Below are positions 34,254-42,590 of a stretch of DNA of 64,000 nucleotides, in pieces. The position numbers and the translations under genes are program-made. The notes below the pieces were generated by a model. The model had not been told where the DNA came from, made no database searches, and worked only from the letters and a program-made list of their open reading frames with translations. The number at the start of each line of letters is the position of its first letter. The stretch's first letter is position 1. Source of the stretch: an uncultured Bacilli bacterium (GTDB lineage: Bacteria > Bacillota_I > Bacilli_A > RF39 > UBA660); contig CAKOPK010000005.1 in NCBI GenBank assembly GCA_934099115.1, positions 12,722 through 76,721 of the forward strand, in the 5' to 3' direction.

Positions 34254-35333
34254 ATGCGAATCGTCGTTAGTGCTGGAGGAACGGGAGGACATATTTATCC
34301 TGCTTTAGCAGTCTTAGATAAACTAAAAAAAGAATATAAGAATTTAGAAGTTTTATATATTGGAACTAAAGGAAGAATGGAAAGTGAAATTATTCCTAAG
34401 AGAGAAATTCCTTATGAAGGATTAGAAATCTATGGATTTAGTAAAAATATTTTTAGAGATATTAAGAATGTATTTTTAGTAAGTAATAGTTATCATAAGT
34501 GTATAAAACTTTTAAAAGCTTTTAAACCAGATTTAGTTATGGGATTTGGAGGTTATGTGACATATCCTGTTTTAAGTGCTGCTAAAAAATTAAAAATAAA
34601 GACTTTTTTACATGAACAAAATAGTATTGTTGGGAAAACAAATCGTGTGGTATCTAAAAATGTTGATTTAGTTGCAGTATCTTTTTTATCTACTATGAAT
34701 AAATTTAAAAAAGCTAAAAAAGTAGTTTATACAGGAAATCCTTGTGGAGAGCAAGCTTTAACTACTAAAGAAATTAAACCAAGTGATATAGGGTTAGATA
34801 ACAAGAAAAAATTAGTTATTGTGGTAGCAGGTTCTTTGGGTAGTAGTACGATGAATGAAAAGTTAAAAGAATTTTTACGTTTAAGTAAAAAAAGTGATTA
34901 TCAAGTAGTTTATATTACTGGTAAAAATCTTTATGAAGATTTTATAAAAGGAACTAGATTTGGTCAAAATGTTAAAGTTTTACCATATTTAGATAATTTA
35001 TCGGGATTAATGCGTAATGCTTCTTTAATTGTTACAAGAGCAGGTGCTAGTACTATGAGTGAAATATTAGCACTTAGTTTACCAGCTATATTTATTCCAA
35101 GTCCTTATGTTGCTAATAATCATCAATATTATAATGCTAAAGAGATAGTAGATAATAATGCAGGTATGATGATTGAAGAAAAAGATTTAGACGGTAAGAA
35201 ATTATTTCAAGAAGTTACAGATTTATTTCAAGATAGACAAAGATATGATATTATTAAAATGAATTTAAAGAATATGGGTAGAACTGATAGTAGTGAAGCG
35301 ATTGTAAAAGAAATAAAGGAGATCATCGAATGA
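34254..35333 (+). CDS. murG: MurG, lipid II GlcNAc transferase
   Basis: GT28 glycosyltransferase (359 aa) that adds GlcNAc to lipid I at the membrane. The N-terminal SAGGTGGHIYPALAV glycine-rich motif, GFGGYVTYPVL, HEQNSIVGKTNR and the C-terminal TRAGASTMSEIL acceptor/donor motif are intact. It overlaps murB by 4 bp. Confidence 0.96.
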   Translation: MRIVVSAGGTGGHIYPALAVLDKLKKEYKNLEVLYIGTKGRMESEIIPKREIPYEGLEIYGFSKNIFRDIKNVFLVSNSYHKCIKLLKAFKPDLVMGFGGYVTYPVLSAAKKLKIKTFLHEQNSIVGKTNRVVSKNVDLVAVSFLSTMNKFKKAKKVVYTGNPCGEQALTTKEIKPSDIGLDNKKKLVIVVAGSLGSSTMNEKLKEFLRLSKKSDYQVVYITGKNLYEDFIKGTRFGQNVKVLPYLDNLSGLMRNASLIVTRAGASTMSEILALSLPAIFIPSPYVANNHQYYNAKEIVDNNAGMMIEEKDLDGKKLFQEVTDLFQDRQRYDIIKMNLKNMGRTDSSEAIVKEIKEIIE

Positions 35334-36208
35334 AAAACATCCAGGATATAGAAGTAAAAGAAAATGTTTCTTTAAAAAATTATAATACTTATAAGATAGA
35401 GAGTAAGGCTAGATATTTCATTAATATTAAAAATAGAAAAGCTTTAAGGGAAGTATTAGAATATTTAAAGTTAGAAAATATTTCTTATTTTATCTTAGGG
35501 GCAGGCTCTAATGTCATATTAGATGATTACTTTGATGGGGCAATCTTGAAATTATCTTTTAGAGAAATAACAATTAAGGGAAATACAGTTACTGCGGATG
35601 CTGGGGCTATGATGTCTAGTCTTGCTATGGAAACTGTTAATAATCATTTAACTGGTCTGGAATGGGCTTTTAATATCCCTGGATCTATTGGAGGAAGTAT
35701 TAATGGTAATGCAGGAGCATATAATTCTTGTATTTTTGATAATTTGGTAGAAATAGAAGTTATGGATTTAAATACTTATGAGATTAAAAATATTAAGAAA
35801 GATGATATAGAATATAGTTATCGCTATACAAATATTAAAGAATTAAATTATCTTATTTTAGCAGGTACTTTCTTATTAGAGAAAGGAAATAAAGAATCAA
35901 GCATGAGTCTTATTTTAGATAGACAAGAAAGAAGAAAAAATACTCAGCCTTTAGATTATCCTTCTGCAGGTAGTGTTTTTAGAAATCCTCTTAATGACCA
36001 TGCTGGAAGATTGATTGAAGAATGTGGCTTAAAAGGAACACAAATAGGAGGAGCTAAAGTTTCGGAAAAACATGCCAATTTTATTGTAAATACGGGTTCA
36101 TCTACTAGTCAAGATATTAAAAATCTGATAAAATTAGTTAAAGATACAGTAAAAGAAAAATATAATATAGATTTAATATTAGAACAGGAAATCGTTGATT
36201 GGAAGTGA
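35330..36208 (+). CDS. murB: MurB, UDP-N-acetylenolpyruvoylglucosamine reductase
   Basis: 292-aa FAD enzyme of UDP-MurNAc synthesis. The FAD-binding ILGAGSNVILDD and EWAFNIPGSIGGSINGNAGAY segments are present, with the catalytic Ser in PSAGSVFRNP and a terminal Glu motif. It is an open-loop type IIa/b-like MurB of Gram-positive length. It is translationally coupled to murG. Confidence 0.96.
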   Translation: MKNIQDIEVKENVSLKNYNTYKIESKARYFINIKNRKALREVLEYLKLENISYFILGAGSNVILDDYFDGAILKLSFREITIKGNTVTADAGAMMSSLAMETVNNHLTGLEWAFNIPGSIGGSINGNAGAYNSCIFDNLVEIEVMDLNTYEIKNIKKDDIEYSYRYTNIKELNYLILAGTFLLEKGNKESSMSLILDRQERRKNTQPLDYPSAGSVFRNPLNDHAGRLIEECGLKGTQIGGAKVSEKHANFIVNTGSSTSQDIKNLIKLVKDTVKEKYNIDLILEQEIVDWK

Positions 36209-36212
36209 TATT

Positions 36213-36968
36213 TTGGCAAGTGTAAAAAAGATAAAAAGAAAACTTAATATAAAGGGATTGATATTTCTATTGTTAGTTTTATATTTCATAGGATTCTTTT
36301 TGTATACACTTTTTACGATGCCAATAAAAAATATCTATATAGAAAATACTACTCTTTTAACAGATAATGAGATTATAGAAGTTGCTCACTTAAAAAATTA
36401 TCCTTCTTGGATAGGAACAAGTAAAAAAACAGTTGAAAAACAAATAAAGGTTTTACCATTAGTAAAAACAGTAAATGTTAAAAAGAAATGGTGGGGTAAG
36501 TTAATTATACATATAGAAGAAGCTAAGCCACTTTTTTATAATAGAAATACGAATAAAGTAGTCTTAAGTAATAAAAAAGAAGTAGATAATAGTTATCAAT
36601 ATGTAGGAATTCCTACTTTAATTAATTATGTTCCTAACGATTTATTAAATAGTTTTATTACTTCTTTTAGTAAAGTAGATAGTGATATTATAAAAATGAT
36701 TAATGAAATAGAATATGACCCAGATATATCACAAGATATAACGATAGATGCTGAAAGATTTTTATTACGAATGAATGATACGAATCATGTTTATGTGAAT
36801 GTTATAAATATGAAGAAATTAAATAATTATAAAGAAATATTTGCTTATTTAGAAGACCAAAGGGGTACTATTTTATTAGATAGTTATAGTTCTGATAATG
36901 GGGTAGTAGGACTTTTTACGCCTTTTACTAGCAATACAGGGGATAGTGGTAAAGATGGAGAAAATTAA
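36213..36968 (+). CDS. ftsQ: FtsQ/DivIB-type cell division protein
   Basis: 251 aa from a TTG start at 36213, chosen because GGAAGTG lies about 5 nt upstream; another TTG at 36195 lacks such a site. A short basic cytoplasmic tail is followed by one membrane helix (about 11-33) and a POTRA domain (about 36-105; NIYIENTTLLTDNEIIEVAHL, then VNVKKKWWGKLIIHIEEAKP). Located after murB as in dcw clusters. Its 3' end overlaps queH. Confidence 0.88.
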   Translation: MASVKKIKRKLNIKGLIFLLLVLYFIGFFLYTLFTMPIKNIYIENTTLLTDNEIIEVAHLKNYPSWIGTSKKTVEKQIKVLPLVKTVNVKKKWWGKLIIHIEEAKPLFYNRNTNKVVLSNKKEVDNSYQYVGIPTLINYVPNDLLNSFITSFSKVDSDIIKMINEIEYDPDISQDITIDAERFLLRMNDTNHVYVNVINMKKLNNYKEIFAYLEDQRGTILLDSYSSDNGVVGLFTPFTSNTGDSGKDGEN

Positions 36969-37581
36969 TTATCAAAATAAACTTATTGATATAGTAAGTA
37001 CTTTAGAATATAAGCCCACACTTTTATTACATAGTTGTTGTGGGCCTTGTTCTACACAAGTTATTCATTTTTTAAAGGATTATTTTGAGATTACGGTGTT
37101 TTATTATAATCCGAATATTGAACCAGAAGAAGAATATCTAAAAAGAAAAAATGAACAAATTAGATTTATAGAAGAATTTAATAAGAAAGAGAATAATCAA
37201 GTATATTTTTTAGATTGTGATTATGAAAATAATGAATTTAAGAAATGTAGTAAGGGATTAGAAGATGCTTTAGAGGGAGGAGCTAGATGTAGTAAGTGTT
37301 TTTATTTAAGAATGCATAAGACAGCAGAAGTAGCTCTTTTAAATCATCTGGAATATTTTGGTACTACACTAACAGTTAGTCCTCATAAAAATAGTATGAT
37401 TATTAATCAAATTGGAGAAAAAATAGCAAATTTATTAGGTATTAAATATATATATGGAGATTTTAAAAAACAAAACGGTTATCAAAATAGTATTTTATAT
37501 AGTAAAGAATATAATTTATATCGTCAGAATTATTGTGGCTGTTTTTATAGTATTAATGGGGAAAATCAGGAGGTTAAATGA
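36955..37581 (+). CDS. queH: QueH-type epoxyqueuosine reductase
   Basis: 208 aa of the DUF208/QueH family, which makes queuosine-tRNA in organisms lacking QueG. Cys-rich signatures: LLLHSCCGPCSTQ near the N-terminus and, later, GARCSKCFYLRM and YCGCFYS, which bind an Fe-S cluster and a second metal in QueH. It overlaps ftsQ by 14 bp, starting at the ATG at 36955. Confidence 0.92.
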   Translation: MEKINYQNKLIDIVSTLEYKPTLLLHSCCGPCSTQVIHFLKDYFEITVFYYNPNIEPEEEYLKRKNEQIRFIEEFNKKENNQVYFLDCDYENNEFKKCSKGLEDALEGGARCSKCFYLRMHKTAEVALLNHLEYFGTTLTVSPHKNSMIINQIGEKIANLLGIKYIYGDFKKQNGYQNSILYSKEYNLYRQNYCGCFYSINGENQEVK

Positions 37582-38243
37582 AACAGAAGGTTATAATAAT
37601 ATTAATAGTAATTGTAGTTATATTAAGTTCTATATTAGTTTATAAGCAAGTTCATGAAGCTTTAGAAGAAGGAAATATTAAAGAAGTTTATGGTACTATT
37701 ACAGAGATAAAGGGTAATACTGCTCGTTTACAGCTAGATAATAAGATTACTGGAGAGTATTTATTTGATATAATTAATAATGATTATAGTAAGAATGATT
37801 TAGTACTAGTTCATTATAAATTACAAAGAACAAAGGTGAAAATAAAAAAGATTTCGAAAGTTAGTTCAGCTATTTCTAATATAGATAATACAGTTGGAGA
37901 AGATTTAAGAAAGCAAATTAAAGTATATAATCAAGCTGATTTAGTAAATACAATCGCAATTCCTATAAGAGTTCATAATGAAAATATTAATATAAAAAAA
38001 GATAGTGAATACTTAAAAGAGTATTCTAAAGCTTATGGAAATACAAGTATTATAGAGGGAAATACTATTAAAGTAGAATTAAATGGGGGAGAATTATTAA
38101 GTTTAAAACATTTGTATGAAGAAGAAAGAAGTATTAATTATACGAAGAAGGATGATTATATAGAATTTATTAGTAAGGGAAATGGTTATTATATTTTAGA
38201 TGTTAAGAAAGATGATAATATTATAAGAATTATTTTTGCTTAA
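37578..38243 (+). CDS. Hypothetical membrane-anchored protein, 221 aa
   Basis: An N-terminal hydrophobic helix (about residues 3-23) is followed by a Lys/Asn-rich extracytoplasmic domain with an OB-like first part (EVYGTITEIKGNTARLQLDN). No family is recognised. It overlaps queH by 4 bp (ATGA), so it is the last gene of the murG-murB-ftsQ-queH string. Confidence 0.6.
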   Translation: MKQKVIIILIVIVVILSSILVYKQVHEALEEGNIKEVYGTITEIKGNTARLQLDNKITGEYLFDIINNDYSKNDLVLVHYKLQRTKVKIKKISKVSSAISNIDNTVGEDLRKQIKVYNQADLVNTIAIPIRVHNENINIKKDSEYLKEYSKAYGNTSIIEGNTIKVELNGGELLSLKHLYEEERSINYTKKDDYIEFISKGNGYYILDVKKDDNIIRIIFA

Positions 38244-38325
38244 TAATTTCATTATTTTTTCACAATTTTATCTTTTAATCTTCGTAATCGTTTTATAAGA
38301 TGGATTTTGAAAGGATTGGATATAT

Positions 38326-38358
38326 AAATACTTATTAGAAATATAAGTATTTTCTTTT
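38326..38358 (+). terminator. Hairpin upstream of the ABC-like gene
   Basis: Perfect 10-bp stem AAATACTTAT/ATAAGTATTT with a 7-nt loop and TTCTTTT after it. It ends only about 6 nt before the next gene's start, so it may terminate the murG-ftsQ-queH unit or act as an attenuating leader hairpin. Confidence 0.55.
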
Positions 38359-38363
38359 GGGAA

Positions 38364-38948
38364 ATGATTAGAAAATGTTTATTAAGATTAGATAATGTAT
38401 CCTATAAGTATAGGAGAAAATACATTTTTAAAAATATTAGTTATGAGTTTTTAAAGGGTAATATTTATGTTATAGAGGGACAATATGATAGATTGTTTTT
38501 AGATTTATTAAGTGGGTTTAAAAGAGTTAGAGAAGGGTATATTTATTACGAAGGTAATTTATTAAAGAAAAATATTTTTAAAAGAAAAATAAGTAGTATT
38601 CTAAAAAATCATTATTTAAAGCCTAATTTAACTGTAAGAGAAAATTTAAATTTAAAAAAATATTCCTATGAAATAAGGGAAATATTACAGAAAGTAAAAT
38701 TAAATGCTAGTTACTTAGATAAAAGAATAGATGAATTAGATAAGTTAGAGTGCATGAAAGTAGTTTTGGCTAAAACTTTGAAAGATAATCCTAAAATTAT
38801 TATTATAGATGAACTTATTATTAATTTAAAATCTAAAGAAATAATTAATATTTTAAAATATCTAGCATATAGAGATGATAAATGTATTTTTATTATTAGA
38901 GATAAACTTAAAAGTGAAGGATTAAAGATAAGTGAATTTACTTCTTAA
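38364..38948 (+). CDS. ABC-ATPase-like protein with lost Walker A
   Basis: 194 aa resembling a small ABC-transporter ATPase in outline: LRLDNVSYKYRRKYIFKNISYEFLKGNIYVI matches the start of the fold, and a hydrophobic Walker-B-like strand IIIIDEL is followed by a D-loop-like segment. The phosphate loop (expected GxxGxGKS/T) reads EGQYDRLFLDLLSG and the LSGGQ signature reads LDKLECMKV, so ATP hydrolysis is unlikely. There is no permease partner nearby. The start codon has only a weakly spaced GGGA. It lies 46 bp before the PFOR gene. Confidence 0.65.
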   Translation: MIRKCLLRLDNVSYKYRRKYIFKNISYEFLKGNIYVIEGQYDRLFLDLLSGFKRVREGYIYYEGNLLKKNIFKRKISSILKNHYLKPNLTVRENLNLKKYSYEIREILQKVKLNASYLDKRIDELDKLECMKVVLAKTLKDNPKIIIIDELIINLKSKEIINILKYLAYRDDKCIFIIRDKLKSEGLKISEFTS

Positions 38949-38994
38949 AGTTTAAGTGTTATAATTATAAGAAAATAGGAATGGTGATGAAAAA

Positions 38995-41900
38995 ATGAAA
39001 ATATGTGATGGAAATAAAGCTTGTAGTGATATAGCTTATTATTTTAGTGAAATATGCTCTATTTATCCTATAACACCATCAAGTCCAATGGCTTCTAATA
39101 TTGATTTTTTAACACATGATAGAAAGAATTTATTTTCTTCACCTGTCAATGTGTTAGAAATGCAAAGTGAAGCTGGTGCTGCTGGTGCTTTTCATGGTGC
39201 TTTATTAAGTGGTTCTTTAGCTTCTACATATACTGCTAGTCAGGGATTATTATTAATGATTCCAAATATGTATAAAATAGCAGGAGAAATGCTTCCAGGA
39301 GTCATTCATGTGGCAGCGAGAACAGTTGCTACAAATGCATTATCTATCTTTGGGGATCATAGTGATATTTATGCAGTACGTGGTACAGGTTTTGCTATGT
39401 TAGCATCTTCTAATGTAAGTGATGCTCAAAATTTAGCTGCTGTTGCCCATTTATCTGCTATAGAGGGTAGTATTCCTTTTCTACATTTTTTTGATGGCTT
39501 TCGTACAAGTCATGAAATTAGTTCCATAGAAGAGTTAAAAACTACAGATTTACAGAAAATAGTTCCTTGGAATAAGATTGATGAATTTAAAAGGCGAGCT
39601 TTAAATGTAGGAAGTACTTTTCAAAAAGGTTTAGCGATGAATGAAGATATTTTCTTTCAAACTCAAGAAGCTAGAAATCCAGAATATAAGGCGTTACCAG
39701 ATATTGTAAACGATTATATGAATAAGATTAATCATATAATGAATACAGATTATAAACCATTTAATTATTATGGGGCAAGTGATGCTACTGATGTTATAAT
39801 AGCAATGGGAAGTGTTACGGATACTATTCGTTTAGTTGTAGAAAAAGAATTAGAGTTAGGGCATAAAGTTGGAGTTATCGTAGTTCATTTATATAGACCA
39901 TTTAGTACTAAATATTTAATGGATGTTTTGCCAAAGACAGTTAAACATATAGCAGTCTTAGATAGAACAAAAGAAGCTGGGGCTAATGGAGAACCTTTAT
40001 ATTTAGATATTGTAAATGCTTTAAGTAATACAGATATAGAAATAGTTGGAGGTAGATATGGTTTATCTAGTAAAAATACTACTCCAAGTGATATTAAAAG
40101 TGTATTTACTATGTTAGATAGTACTTTAAAGAATAATTTTACAATTGGTATTGAGGATGATTTAACTAATACTAGTTTACCTAAAGAGAATTATGAAATT
40201 GAGATACCTGCACTTGAGTTTTTGATTTATGGTTTTGGTTCTGATGGTTGTGTTAGTGCATCAAAAGATATATTAAAAATATTAGGAAAACAAGATTATT
40301 TTGTAAATGGTTATTTTTCTTATGATTCTAAGAAAAGTGGAGGAGTAACAGTTAGTAATTTACGTTTAAGTAAGACAAAAATTGAGGCACCTTTTTATGT
40401 AACAAAACCTAAATTAATTGTAGTTACGAAAGATGAATATTTTAAGAAGTTTAGAATGCTAGAACAAATTGTTTTAGATGGAACATTAATTATTAATACT
40501 TCTTTAAATGAAGAAGAATTAGGAAATCTTATTAGTTCTCATGATTTAGAAATTATTAATAAAAGGAATATTCATGTTTATGTAATAGATGCTAATAAGA
40601 TTGCTAAAGAAGCTGGTATCAAGGGTAAGATAAGTAAAATTATAGAAATGCTTATTTTAGATAAATTAAATATTACTGATGGATTAGAACTATTAAAAAA
40701 TAGTATTCAAATTGCTTTTCGCACTAAGGGAGAAAATATTGTAACAAGTAATATAGATGCTATTTTAAAAGCTAAAGAAAATTTAAAAGAAGTACATATT
40801 GTTAATCAGAAAGTAGATACTTTAGAAGAAAACTTAGATGTTATTAGTAAGATTAATCGTCGTTTAGGTGATACTTTAACAGTTAGGGAAGTAGCAAGTT
40901 TTAAAGATGGAACATTTCCCAATGGGCTTAGTAAATATGAAAAAAGACATGTGAATCAGAATGCTCCAAAGTGGATTAAAGAAAATTGTATAGAATGTGG
41001 CAGATGTAGCTTTGTTTGTCCACATGCTGTTATAAGACCATTTTTAACTCAGGAAGAAGGAGGAATACCTTATATTCCTAATAAAGATTATAATTATAAA
41101 ATACTTGTAAGTGAAGTTGATTGTACAGAATGTGGATTATGTATAGAGGAATGTCCTGGTAAAAATGGTAAAAAAGCTTTAGAATTTGGTTTGGTAGATA
41201 AAGAAAAGCAAAAAGAAGCGAATGAATATTTTAATCAATATGAGAATCCTGCTATTTATAATAAGTTTACAATTCCTGGAGTTAGTTTATGTAAACCAAC
41301 ATTTGAGTTTAGTGGGGCTTGTGCTGGTTGTGGAGAGACACCATACATTAATTTAATAACGAGATTGTATCAAGATGAATTAGTTATAGCGAATGCTACA
41401 GGTTGTTCTAGTATCTATGGTGGGTCTGCCCCATCTACACCTTATAGTATTCCTTGGGCAAATTCTTTATTTGAAGATAATGCTGAGTTTGCTCTTGGTA
41501 TGCATGTTTCTTTTGAGGCAAAAAGAAATTATATTAAGAAGATTATGTTAGAAGAAATGCCTAATGTTACAGAACCAGTAAAAGAATTGTTTCATCTTTA
41601 TATTGAAAATATTCAGGACTTTACTATTACAAATGATATTAAAAATAAATTGAGTGTGCAAGATATCCCTAGTCGTTTAAAACCTCTTATTAATTATATT
41701 CCTGCTAGAACGGTATTAGCGATTGGAGGAGATGGTTGGGCTTATGATATTGGTTTTGGAGGTTTAGACCATGTTTTATCAACGAATGCTAATATTAAAG
41801 TACTAGTATTAGATACGGAAGTTTATTCAAATACGGGAGGACAAGCGAGTAAATCTAGTAAGATAGGTGCCGTCGCTGAATTTGCTGATTTTGGTAAGAG

Positions 41901-42339
41901 AACTTATAAGAAAGATTTATTTAGAATAGCTATGTCAATCCCAAATTGTTATGTAGCAAGTATTTCTTTGGGAGCTAATATGATGCAATCTATAAAAGCT
42001 ATTAAAGAAGCTATGGAACATAATGGACCTGCTATTATTATTGCATATTCTCCATGTATTGAACACGGAATAAAATCGGGAATGTCTCATTCTATTTTAG
42101 AAGAAAAATTAGCTAGTTTAGTAGGATATACTTTACTTATGAGATATAAACCAGAAGAAGATAAATTATATTTAGATAATACAGAGCCAGATTTTTCGAG
42201 ATATGAAGAATTTTTAGATAATGAAACTAGATATAATGCTTTAAAAATAAAAGATGAAGATTTAGCAAAAGTGCTATTACAGGAACAGATAGAAAATGCT
42301 AAAAAAAGATATGATTATTATAAAAAATTAAGTCTATAA
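38995..42339 (+). CDS. nifJ: Pyruvate:ferredoxin (flavodoxin) oxidoreductase
   Basis: 1114-aa single-chain PFOR that oxidatively decarboxylates pyruvate to acetyl-CoA and reduced ferredoxin. Domain order: pyrimidine-binding domain (YPITPSSPMA, about 20-30), domain II, gamma domain, two 4Fe-4S clusters (CIECGRC about 665, CTECGLC about 710), CAGCGETPY and the TPP-binding GDGWAYDIGFGG (about 912) with VLDTEVYSNTGGQ. Length is slightly below the usual 1170-1200. PduL elsewhere in the window could convert its product to acetyl phosphate. Confidence 0.96.
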   Translation: MKICDGNKACSDIAYYFSEICSIYPITPSSPMASNIDFLTHDRKNLFSSPVNVLEMQSEAGAAGAFHGALLSGSLASTYTASQGLLLMIPNMYKIAGEMLPGVIHVAARTVATNALSIFGDHSDIYAVRGTGFAMLASSNVSDAQNLAAVAHLSAIEGSIPFLHFFDGFRTSHEISSIEELKTTDLQKIVPWNKIDEFKRRALNVGSTFQKGLAMNEDIFFQTQEARNPEYKALPDIVNDYMNKINHIMNTDYKPFNYYGASDATDVIIAMGSVTDTIRLVVEKELELGHKVGVIVVHLYRPFSTKYLMDVLPKTVKHIAVLDRTKEAGANGEPLYLDIVNALSNTDIEIVGGRYGLSSKNTTPSDIKSVFTMLDSTLKNNFTIGIEDDLTNTSLPKENYEIEIPALEFLIYGFGSDGCVSASKDILKILGKQDYFVNGYFSYDSKKSGGVTVSNLRLSKTKIEAPFYVTKPKLIVVTKDEYFKKFRMLEQIVLDGTLIINTSLNEEELGNLISSHDLEIINKRNIHVYVIDANKIAKEAGIKGKISKIIEMLILDKLNITDGLELLKNSIQIAFRTKGENIVTSNIDAILKAKENLKEVHIVNQKVDTLEENLDVISKINRRLGDTLTVREVASFKDGTFPNGLSKYEKRHVNQNAPKWIKENCIECGRCSFVCPHAVIRPFLTQEEGGIPYIPNKDYNYKILVSEVDCTECGLCIEECPGKNGKKALEFGLVDKEKQKEANEYFNQYENPAIYNKFTIPGVSLCKPTFEFSGACAGCGETPYINLITRLYQDELVIANATGCSSIYGGSAPSTPYSIPWANSLFEDNAEFALGMHVSFEAKRNYIKKIMLEEMPNVTEPVKELFHLYIENIQDFTITNDIKNKLSVQDIPSRLKPLINYIPARTVLAIGGDGWAYDIGFGGLDHVLSTNANIKVLVLDTEVYSNTGGQASKSSKIGAVAEFADFGKRTYKKDLFRIAMSIPNCYVASISLGANMMQSIKAIKEAMEHNGPAIIIAYSPCIEHGIKSGMSHSILEEKLASLVGYTLLMRYKPEEDKLYLDNTEPDFSRYEEFLDNETRYNALKIKDEDLAKVLLQEQIENAKKRYDYYKKLSL

Positions 42340-42365
42340 TACTATGAACATTCATAGTATTTTTT
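42339..42365 (+). terminator. Terminator of nifJ
   Basis: ATACTATGAA-ca-TTCATAGTAT (10 bp) followed by T5; the stem starts in the TAA stop codon. Confidence 0.9.
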
Positions 42366-42367
42366 AT

Positions 42368-42467
42368 AAAAAAAAGAAGCTGCCCCCTGAAGACAGCTTC
42401 TAAAAGAATAAAAAGGGGTTGACTAGTGTGATACTAGCACCAATTCGCCTTGTTAAGTGAATTGGTA
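42368..42467 (-). ncRNA. Candidate small RNA, about 100 nt, convergent with nifJ
   Basis: A minus-strand transcript unit with no ORF: a consensus promoter at 42474-42502, then predicted hairpin 1 (CCAATTC, 12-nt loop, GAATTGG), hairpin 2 (CTAGT-atcac-ACTAG), a C-rich single strand (CAACCCC plus U-run), and a terminator AGAAGCTG/CAGCTTCT followed by T8. The terminator loop carries GGGGG, complementary to the CCCC, so a pseudoknot is possible. It does not match SRP, 6S, tmRNA, RNase P or tracrRNA by eye. Confidence 0.65.
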
Positions 42468-42473
42468 ATTGCT

Positions 42474-42502
42474 ATATTAAATGATAAACTGTTTTTTGTC
42501 AA
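42474..42502 (-). promoter_or_regulatory. Consensus promoter of the small RNA
   Basis: Minus-strand TTGACA (42502-42497), exactly 17 bp, then TAATAT (42479-42474). No gene lies downstream on this strand before the small-RNA terminator. Confidence 0.75.
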
Positions 42503-42590
42503 CACTTTTTATTCTAAAAATGAAAAAAGTTCTAAAAACTTAATTTACAAAGAGATATTTGTTTGCTAAAATGTTTTTGAGGGTGATTAT

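Noticed and set aside
42368..42467. SRP RNA, 6S RNA, tmRNA or tracrRNA
   Set aside because: No GGAA/GNAR tetraloop with the SRP core, no 6S bubble, no tag ORF and no CRISPR repeat to match; ffh is at 56392 but no SRP RNA is near it.
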